Assembly (NCBI GenBank): GCA_013334225.1
Contig: JAAXXY010000001.1
Location: 155,719 to 219,718, forward strand
DNA: 64,000 nt
From: Chlorobiaceae bacterium
GTDB taxonomy: Bacteria > Bacteroidota > Chlorobiia > Chlorobiales > Chlorobiaceae
Direction: 5' to 3'
The notes under the pieces are model-generated. The model was not told the origin of the DNA and searched no databases. It saw only the letters and a program-made list of their open reading frames with translations. This document shows positions 58,601 to 64,000 of the stretch, in pieces; position 1 is the first letter of the stretch; every line of letters begins with the position of its first letter. A program made the translations under genes and the position numbers.

Positions 58601-60205
58601 CCGCATCACGATATCTATTCCATCGAGGATCTTGCGCAGCTTATTTTCGATCTGAAAAACGCCAACCCCGATGCCCGCATCAATGTCAAGCTGGTCTCGA
58701 CCGTTGGTGTCGGCACGATTGCCGCCGGCGTTGCCAAAGCCCATGCCGATGTGGTGCTGATCAGCGGCCATGACGGAGGAACAGGCGCATCGCCGGTTTC
58801 CAGCATCATGCACGCCGGTATGCCTTGGGAGCTCGGCCTTGCCGAAGCGCACCAGACCCTCGTGCTCAACAACCTGCGCAGCCGTATCACCGTAGAGGCG
58901 GACGGCCAGCTGAAGACCGCAAGGGATATCGTTATTGCAGCTCTTCTCGGAGCGGAGGAGTTCGGTTTTGCCACGACAACCCTCGTCGTCATGGGATGTA
59001 TCATGATGCGCTGCTGCCAGGATGACTCCTGTCCGGTGGGTGTGGCTACCCAGAACCCCGAGCTGAGAAAGAATTTCACAGGCAAGCCCGAGCATGTCGA
59101 GAATTTCATGCGTTTTCTTGCCGAGGGCGTCAGGGAATACATGTCGAAAATCGGCGTCCGTAAGCTCAATGAACTTGTCGGCCGTACCGAACTGCTCAGC
59201 ATGCGTAAATCGGTCGACCACTGGAAGGCCCAGGGTATAGATCTGTCGAAGATTCTGCACCCGGTGGACCATGGTGATCATGAAAGCTGCTACTGCACTA
59301 TCGAACAGGAGCACGGCCTCGAGGAGAGCCTCGACAAGACCACGCTGCTCGCGATCTGCGAACCTGCGATCAAAAGAAAGGAGAAAGTGTTCAGTACTCT
59401 GCCCATCAGGAATACGAACCGGGTAGTCGGTACCATCGTCGGATATGAAATCACAAAGGCTCACGGGTCCAAAGGACTTCCGGAGGATACCATACACCTT
59501 AAGTTTACCGGTTCGGCAGGCCAGAGCTTCGGCGCCTTTATTCCAAACGGCATGAGCCTCGAACTCGAGGGCGATGCGAACGACTATATCGGTAAAGGTC
59601 TGTCAGGTGGACGCATAGTGGTTTATCCGCCGAAAAGTTCGACCTTCGTGCCTGAAGAAAATATCATTGTCGGCAACGTGGCTTTCTACGGTGCGACATC
59701 CGGTGAAGCGTATATCAGGGGTATGGCCGGTGAGCGTTTCTGCGTTCGGAACAGCGGCGTGAATGCCGTTGTCGAGGCTATCGGCGACCACGGGTGCGAA
59801 TACATGACCGGCGGAAATGTGATCATTCTCGGCAGAACCGGCAGGAACTTCGCTGCAGGCATGTCGGGAGGCGTGGCATATGTCTTCGATCCGGAAAATA
59901 TGCTTGAGGACAACTGCAACCATGAAATGGTAAGACTCACTTCGGTTGACGATCAGATCGATATAGCGGTGCTCAGTACCATGATTGAAAAACATGTGCA
60001 ATATACCGGAAGCGCACTTGGCAAAGGAATTCTCGATGCCTGGGATGAGCGTAAGGGACATTTCGTGAAGGTTATGCCGCATGACTACCGCCGTGCACTC
60101 GATGCCATGAAGGAAGTAGAAGCTGCAGGAATCACTGGAGACGAAGCGGTAATGGCCGCATTCTATAAAAATATTAATGATCCTGCACGAGTTTCGGGTA
60201 ATTGA
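55604..60205 (+). CDS. gltB: Glutamate synthase large subunit
   Basis: A 1533-residue enzyme that makes glutamate from glutamine and 2-oxoglutarate. The amidotransferase nucleophile is expected to be Cys19 (DACGVGF) after removal of the short propeptide. Residues about 20-430 are the class II glutaminase domain, the middle is the central domain, about 850-1230 is the FMN barrel ([30 protein letters not shown]), and the 3Fe-4S ligands are Cys1132, Cys1138 and Cys1143 ([12 protein letters not shown]). The C-terminal GXGXG beta-helix includes [11 protein letters not shown]. gltD follows after 48 bases. Confidence 0.97.
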   Translation: MNDTSHTGLYDPRFEHDACGVGFVAHIKGVKSHEIVEQGLQINENLKHRGASGSEKNTGDGAGILLQVPDKFLRKACAERNIELPEYKRYGVGMLFLPPDISQRRAIEDICRQMIQAEGQKFLGFRKVPTNNESLGQTARSQEPVVKQLFVGWGKDITSELEFERKLYIIRRRITKRVKYTAGLLGSNYFYISSFSARTIVYKGMLLPQQVGSFYPELHDPDMESAIAMVHSRFSTNTFPSWDRAHPYRYLSHNGEINTLRGNVNWMNAREKNIQSEVFGDALEDIKPVILEDGSDSGILDNVFEFLVLSGRSLAHAAMMIIPEPWAGNAAMSDEKKAFYEYHSCLMEPWDGPASVAFTDGEQIGAVLDRNGLRPSRYYITKDDLIIMASEVGVLDIAPERILKKDRLQPGRMFLVDTAQGRIISDEEIKSSIASENPYREWIDRNIIDLEALEDHPELKNPAEDRHSLTARQKVFGYTQEDINMHIKTMSEKGVELVGSMGNDTPLAVLSNKPKLLYDYFKQLFAQVTNPPIDSIREELITSTTVMLGTEGNLLEPVEVNCRRVRLPYPVLSNQGLEKIRGIDKPGFRAVTLPIFYDIAEGGKGIETAMQDIYRQSEQAAARGVNLIILSDKGEIDRDRAPIPALLAVSGLHNFLINAGLRTKIGLVLESADPRTVHHFAMLISYGAGAVNPYMAFETIRSMVSSGHIKLDVTTAIRNYVKAAVKGVVKTMAKMGISTIQSYRGAQIFEAVGLNSQIIDAYFPRTPTRIEGIGLDIVAEEVRKRHEMVFPPSGNKVDRGLPPGGERRWRYNGEFHLFSPEAIHFLQHSCRTGNYDLFRKYENLIDDQSENLCTIRGLMDIKFSKKGVPIEEVEPVEAILKRFKTGAMSYGSISQEAHETLAIAMNRLGGKSNTGEGGEDPVRFRKDPNGDSRMSAIKQVASGRFGVTSEYLANAREIQIKMAQGAKPGEGGQLPGTKVYPWVARTRHSTPGVGLISPPPHHDIYSIEDLAQLIFDLKNANPDARINVKLVSTVGVGTIAAGVAKAHADVVLISGHDGGTGASPVSSIMHAGMPWELGLAEAHQTLVLNNLRSRITVEADGQLKTARDIVIAALLGAEEFGFATTTLVVMGCIMMRCCQDDSCPVGVATQNPELRKNFTGKPEHVENFMRFLAEGVREYMSKIGVRKLNELVGRTELLSMRKSVDHWKAQGIDLSKILHPVDHGDHESCYCTIEQEHGLEESLDKTTLLAICEPAIKRKEKVFSTLPIRNTNRVVGTIVGYEITKAHGSKGLPEDTIHLKFTGSAGQSFGAFIPNGMSLELEGDANDYIGKGLSGGRIVVYPPKSSTFVPEENIIVGNVAFYGATSGEAYIRGMAGERFCVRNSGVNAVVEAIGDHGCEYMTGGNVIILGRTGRNFAAGMSGGVAYVFDPENMLEDNCNHEMVRLTSVDDQIDIAVLSTMIEKHVQYTGSALGKGILDAWDERKGHFVKVMPHDYRRALDAMKEVEAAGITGDEAVMAAFYKNINDPARVSGN

Positions 60206-60253
60206 CCCCGGAAAGCGTCAGGGAATTATGATTGGAAAAGAATAACTATCGTT

Positions 60254-61729
60254 ATGGGAAAACTTAAGGGGTTTATGGAGTACCGTAGAGCGCTGCCTGC
60301 CGACAGGGAGCCTCTCGAAAGGATAAAGGACTGGCAGGAGTTCCATGAGGAAATGCCTGAAGAAGGACTGCAGAACCAGGGTGCCCGCTGTATGGATTGC
60401 GGCACTCCCTACTGCCATACCGGGTTCATGCTCAGCGGGATGACCGCCGGCTGTCCGATTCATAACCTCATTCCCGAATGGAACGATTACGTTTACAAGG
60501 GGTTCTGGCAGGATGCATACAACAGGCTCGCGAAGACCAACAACTTCCCTGAATTTACCGGAAGAGTCTGCCCGGCGCCGTGCGAAGGTTCCTGTGTTCT
60601 CGGTATTATAAAGCCACCTGTCACGATCAAGAACATCGAGTATTCGATTATCGAGCGTGCCTTTGAAAAGGGATGGGTAGAACCGAAGAAAATTGCGTTC
60701 AGGACAGGCAAAAGAGTGGCCGTAGTCGGGGCCGGACCTGCAGGTCTCGCCTGTGCTGACCAGCTCAACAAGGCAGGACACGGTGTTACGGTTTTCGAAC
60801 GTGATGACCGATGCGGCGGGCTCATGATGTATGGTATTCCCAACATGAAACTCGACAAGGAGGGAGTTGTCCAGCGTCGTATCGATATCATGAAAACCGA
60901 GGGTATCACCTTTATGGAAAATACCGAGGTCGGTATCGATTATCCTTCGGAAAAGCTTCTTGAAGAGTACGATGCAGTAGTGCTCTGCACCGGTTCGACA
61001 AAACCCCGTGACCTTGCCGCCGAAGGCAGGGATACCCAGGGTATTCATTTCGCGATGGATTTTCTCCGCTCGAGCACCAAGGCCCTTCTCAATAAAAAAG
61101 AGCCAGCCATCACAGCGGCAGGAAAAAATGTTGTCGTAATAGGCGGCGGCGATACCGGCACCGACTGTGTAGCTACTTCGCTTCGCCAGGGATGCAAAAG
61201 CGTCATCCAGCTCGAGATCATGCCGAAACCTCCATGCGAACGTCAGCCTGACAACCCATGGCCCGAATGGCCGAAGGTTTTCAAGGTCGATTACGGTCAG
61301 GAGGAAGCTGCAAAAATCACCGGCGAGGATCCGAGGCATTATTCCATGATGACGAAAAAATTTCTTGCGGACGAAAACGGCGCATTGAAAGCCGTAGAGG
61401 CTTCTAAAGTCGAGTGGGTCCTGCAGGAAGGAAGGGTTGTTCCCGTCCCTGTTCCGGGAACCGAACAGATCATTCCGGCCGAGCTGGTTCTGCTGGCCAT
61501 GGGTTTTATCGGGCCGGAAGAGGATTTGCTCAATCAGCTCCAGGTTTCCCGGGACGAGCGTTCTAACATCAGGGCGACGGACAAGTGTTTCCAGACGAAC
61601 CGTGAAAAAATATTTGCAGCCGGCGATGCCCGCAGGGGACAGAGCCTTGTGGTCTGGGCCATTTACGAAGGCCGATGCGCAGCTCGTGAGTGCGATCGTT
61701 ATCTGATGGGAACAACAAGCCTGCCCTAA
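60254..61729 (+). CDS. gltD: Glutamate synthase small subunit
   Basis: A 491-residue FAD/4Fe-4S subunit that passes electrons from NAD(P)H to GltB. The N-terminal Cys region reads CMDCGTPYC, then [14 protein letters not shown] (iron-sulfur ligands). The FAD fold is [17 protein letters not shown] near residue 155; the NAD fold is [19 protein letters not shown] near 290; [16 protein letters not shown] closes the FAD site. Length fits the bacterial subunit. It lies 48 bases after gltB and is clearly co-transcribed. Confidence 0.97.
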   Translation: MGKLKGFMEYRRALPADREPLERIKDWQEFHEEMPEEGLQNQGARCMDCGTPYCHTGFMLSGMTAGCPIHNLIPEWNDYVYKGFWQDAYNRLAKTNNFPEFTGRVCPAPCEGSCVLGIIKPPVTIKNIEYSIIERAFEKGWVEPKKIAFRTGKRVAVVGAGPAGLACADQLNKAGHGVTVFERDDRCGGLMMYGIPNMKLDKEGVVQRRIDIMKTEGITFMENTEVGIDYPSEKLLEEYDAVVLCTGSTKPRDLAAEGRDTQGIHFAMDFLRSSTKALLNKKEPAITAAGKNVVVIGGGDTGTDCVATSLRQGCKSVIQLEIMPKPPCERQPDNPWPEWPKVFKVDYGQEEAAKITGEDPRHYSMMTKKFLADENGALKAVEASKVEWVLQEGRVVPVPVPGTEQIIPAELVLLAMGFIGPEEDLLNQLQVSRDERSNIRATDKCFQTNREKIFAAGDARRGQSLVVWAIYEGRCAARECDRYLMGTTSLP

Positions 61730-61796
61730 ACGATTGAGCGCTTTTGTTTGTTGTAACCAATACTTGCTTGAAATTTTCTGAATAAACGGGTTGCCT

Positions 61797-62072
61797 ATGG
61801 AACAGCAGAAACTCAGGGAACTGCTTGAATCGCTCCACCAGGAGCTTGTTCATGTCGATACTGTAGATGAATCGACTGAGGATGTGCTTTCGACGTTACG
61901 TGAGGATATCCGAAAACTGGTGGACAAAGACGAACATCCCGCTGCCATCAATTCCGATGAGCCCCTTATTGAGAGGCTCAACGAGGCAGTAAATCATTTC
62001 GAAGCAGGTCATCCAAAATTGAGCCTGGCGATCCAGCATCTGCTGGACAGTCTCGCCAATATGGGTTTTTAA
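61797..62072 (+). CDS. DUF4404-family small protein
   Basis: A 91-residue acidic helical protein matching the DUF4404 pattern (QKLRELLESLHQEL at the start, HPKLSLAIQHLLDSLANMG at the end). The function is unknown. ATG at 61797 is preferred over a TTG two codons upstream. It lies between gltD (67 bases) and clpX (40 bases), all on the same strand. Confidence 0.8.
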   Translation: MEQQKLRELLESLHQELVHVDTVDESTEDVLSTLREDIRKLVDKDEHPAAINSDEPLIERLNEAVNHFEAGHPKLSLAIQHLLDSLANMGF

Positions 62073-62112
62073 GGATACATTTAAGATTATTTGCTGAAGT
62101 TACTATTGTTTC

Positions 62113-63429
62113 ATGACTAAAGAGAGAGATTCGGGAAGAGGAAAATCGAGGAATGGCAATGAATCAGGTGACCAGGTCATCTGTTCATTCTGCGGCCGCA
62201 GCGCCCAGGAAGCGGCGAGCATGGTCGCAGGGCCGAGGGCGTTTATCTGTGATCGCTGCATAAAAGCGTCCTATGACATTCTCCGCAAAGAACTCAGCGC
62301 CATACAGCATGCCGAGAGAACTTCGGACAGACCGTTCCAGCCTCGACTGGTAAGCCCGAAAGCGATCATGGATTCGCTCGACCAGTATGTTGTCGGACAG
62401 GAGCTGGCCAAGAAATCTCTTTCTGTAGCGGTCTACAACCATTACAAAAGGATAGAGTCGCAGGAGTGGATGCGTGAAGATGATGGTGTAGTCATTGAAA
62501 AGAGCAACATCCTGCTGATCGGGCCGACGGGCACAGGCAAAACACTGCTTGCCCAGACGCTTGCCAACTTGCTCGAGGTGCCCTTTTCGATCGTCGATGC
62601 GACTTCGCTTACCGAAGCGGGCTATGTCGGTGACGATGTCGAAACCATCCTTGCACGGCTGCTTCATGCCGCAGATTTCAATCTTGAACGGACGGAACGG
62701 GGTATTATCTATGTTGACGAGATCGACAAAATTGCCCGCAAGTCGGCCAATGTTTCCATCACCCGTGATGTTTCAGGCGAAGGTGTCCAGCAGGCTCTGC
62801 TGAAAATCCTCGAAGGCGCGGTTGTAGGCGTGCCTCCCAAGGGAGGGCGCAAGCACCCTGAACAGCAGCTGATCAACATCAACACAAAGAACATTCTTTT
62901 TATCTGCGGCGGGGCATTCGAAGGTCTCGATAAACTTATTGCCCGCAGGGTTTCGAAATCCTCCATGGGATTCGGTTCAAAGGTCAAGCACCATAATACA
63001 GGTTACGATCCGGAAATCCTCAGGTTTGTTGTCCAGGATGATCTTCACGAGTATGGACTTATTCCGGAATTCATCGGACGCCTTCCAGTGATCTCCACCC
63101 TCGACCAGCTCGACGAAACGGCTTTGCGCAATATTCTGGTCGAGCCGAAGAACGCCATCACCAGGCAGTACAAAAAACTGTTCGAAATGGACGGTGTCGA
63201 ACTCGAATTTACCGATGAAGCGCTTGACAAGGTCGTCGAAATCGCCATCGAGCGGGGAACCGGAGCAAGGGCACTGCGTTCGGTGCTCGAGAATGTCATG
63301 ATCGATATCATGTTCGAGCTTCCGTCAATGAAAGAGGTCCATAAATGCGTTATAACCGCAGAAACGATTGAAAACAAGACGGCGCCCCAGTATTTCAGCG
63401 ACGGCAAAAAACAGAAAAAAACTGCCTAA
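62113..63429 (+). CDS. clpX: ATP-dependent Clp protease ATP-binding subunit ClpX
   Basis: A 438-residue AAA+ unfoldase that feeds substrates to ClpP. An N-terminal zinc domain has four Cys (CSFCGRS and FICDRC). The AAA+ module shows [24 protein letters not shown], the pore loop GYVGDDVE, and the sensor-2 region [12 protein letters not shown] near the C-terminus. The IGF-type ClpP-docking loop region (near residues 280-290) reads [13 protein letters not shown], which does not contain an obvious IGF. No clpP is adjacent in the window. Confidence 0.96.
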   Translation: MTKERDSGRGKSRNGNESGDQVICSFCGRSAQEAASMVAGPRAFICDRCIKASYDILRKELSAIQHAERTSDRPFQPRLVSPKAIMDSLDQYVVGQELAKKSLSVAVYNHYKRIESQEWMREDDGVVIEKSNILLIGPTGTGKTLLAQTLANLLEVPFSIVDATSLTEAGYVGDDVETILARLLHAADFNLERTERGIIYVDEIDKIARKSANVSITRDVSGEGVQQALLKILEGAVVGVPPKGGRKHPEQQLININTKNILFICGGAFEGLDKLIARRVSKSSMGFGSKVKHHNTGYDPEILRFVVQDDLHEYGLIPEFIGRLPVISTLDQLDETALRNILVEPKNAITRQYKKLFEMDGVELEFTDEALDKVVEIAIERGTGARALRSVLENVMIDIMFELPSMKEVHKCVITAETIENKTAPQYFSDGKKQKKTA

Positions 63430-63454
63430 AGTATTAAACGGGCATCAAACCTGT

Positions 63455-63482
63455 TTGTATTTTAGAAACGAAAGTCTATATT
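63455..63482 (+). promoter_or_regulatory. Sigma-70-type promoter of tRNA-Val
   Basis: A -35 box TTGTAT (63455-63460) and a -10 box TATATT (63477-63482) with a 16-base spacer, ending 16 bases before the mature tRNA. It fits a short-leader tRNA transcript. Confidence 0.6.
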
Positions 63483-63498
63483 TACACCCTTTCCAAGA

Positions 63499-63572
63499 GG
63501 ACGATTAGCTCAGTTGGTTAGAGCGCTACATTGACACTGTAGAGGTCAGAAGTTCGAATCTTCTATCGTCCA
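63499..63572 (+). tRNA. tRNA-Val (GAC)
   Basis: A 74-base cloverleaf: acceptor 63499-63505 pairs with 63565-63571, the D arm is GCTC/GAGC, the anticodon arm is CTACA/TGTAG with the loop TTGACAC (anticodon GAC), and the T arm is AGAAG/CTTCT with the TTCGAAT loop. The discriminator is A; the 3' CCA is not encoded. A terminator follows 12 bases later. Confidence 0.97.
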
Positions 63573-63584
63573 CACCTCACTTAA

Positions 63585-63617
63585 AAGCCTGCAAAATAAC
63601 AACTTGCAGGCTTTTTT
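63585..63617 (+). terminator. Terminator of tRNA-Val
   Basis: A perfect 10-bp stem (63585-63594 with 63604-63613) with a 9-base loop, followed by a T-run. Confidence 0.88.
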
Positions 63618-64000
63618 CCTCCCGCTCTTACGCCGCTGAAATACTCCGATTTTATCCGATTTAACGCCGTTTACCCATGGTTTTGTTACGCCATTGTTAT
63701 ACGAGTTTTTTTACTTCTCCTGAAAAAAACCTGATAACTCATTGTATAATTGAGTATTGCGCTTGTATGCGTAATGCCTGCGCTACCTCTACAATCTTTT
63801 TGTTCAGGTTTCTGGTATTTTAGGTGCTAAATAGCCCGAACGTCTTTGGCTTATTTTGCCCTCTTAAGGCGTGTTGGGCTCCAAAAATCCTGCTATATGA
63901 TTTTGGAAAGTGGGTATTATCTGCATCATAAAAACCTTGCTATACGTTATTCTTTTGTTTACTATAAAGAGAAGTCAATGGTTAATTATTGCATCATCGT
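63618..64000. other. 383-base noncoding, AT-rich tail after tRNA-Val
   Basis: No gene is visible. Three copies of the direct repeat GGCGTAA or GGCGTTAA (read on the minus strand) lie at 63628-63634, 63661-63668 and 63686-63692, and TCCGATTT is repeated at 63645-63652 and 63655-63662. Placed just past a tRNA gene, these could be integrase arm-type sites of an element that continues beyond the window. Confidence 0.35.

Noticed and set aside
58277..59497. A 406-codon minus-strand frame inside gltB
   Set aside because: It is a shadow of the conserved FMN/Fe-S region of gltB, caused by codon bias.
60218..61339. A 373-codon minus-strand frame opposite gltD
   Set aside because: It is a shadow of gltD; the translation is Cys/His/Phe-rich and has no recognisable fold motifs.

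Overview
This window looks like ordinary chromosome of a green sulfur bacterium (Chlorobi/Chlorobiaceae) or a close relative. That is inferred from the protein styles and gene content: a Bacteroidetes/Chlorobi-type DnaG that lacks most of its zinc ligands, a carbamoyl-phosphate synthase large subunit split into separate genes, a PPi-type phosphofructokinase, an exbB-exbD-exbD-tonB set, a DUF3098 protein and SucC. No photosynthesis gene lies in the window, so the assignment is not proven.

Positions 1-38,205 hold mostly housekeeping genes in short operons that switch strand often: trpD (cut by the left edge); an M24 peptidase and cutA; ilvE-holB-MFS; pfp; an FtsX-like permease; glgP-pyrD-ispF; a metallophosphoesterase; two ferritin-like genes; a cpYpsA-family gene; the C-terminal half of carB; ribBA-glyA; dnaG; exbB-exbD-exbD-tonB; ndh with a small membrane protein, then argD and a DUF3098 gene; purE and a cupin; hemN and a Gfo/Idh oxidoreductase; a 1389-residue hybrid histidine kinase; and an ABC-F ATPase.

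Positions 38,573-45,314 are different. Six co-directional genes of accessory character encode: a lipoprotein with a charged helical tail; a small helical protein with a Gly-rich hydrophobic end; a pentapeptide-repeat protein fused to a Rossmann/TIR-like domain; a serine hydrolase with a lipase-like triad; a trypsin-like protease behind a helical repeat domain; and a TIR/deoxyribosyltransferase-like domain in front of a related helical repeat domain. The last two genes share this repeat domain (same motifs in the same order and spacing). It resembles the TPR-S sensor that has been predicted to read NAD-derived signals in prokaryotic conflict systems. A relic of an IS21-type IstB ATPase sits inside the cluster. 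This is the best candidate in the window for a poorly described defence or signalling system.

After the cluster come a tolC-macA-macB-like efflux operon with a perfect palindrome upstream, a noncoding stretch ending in an orphan terminator, sucC, tadA, a two-TM unknown, a nitronate monooxygenase/FabK-like protein with a Cys-rich tail, gpmA, gltB-gltD (GOGAT), a DUF4404 protein, clpX and tRNA-Val(GAC) with its own promoter and terminator. The last 380 bases carry no gene but do carry three copies of a short direct repeat next to the tRNA, so they may be one end of an integrated element that continues beyond the window.
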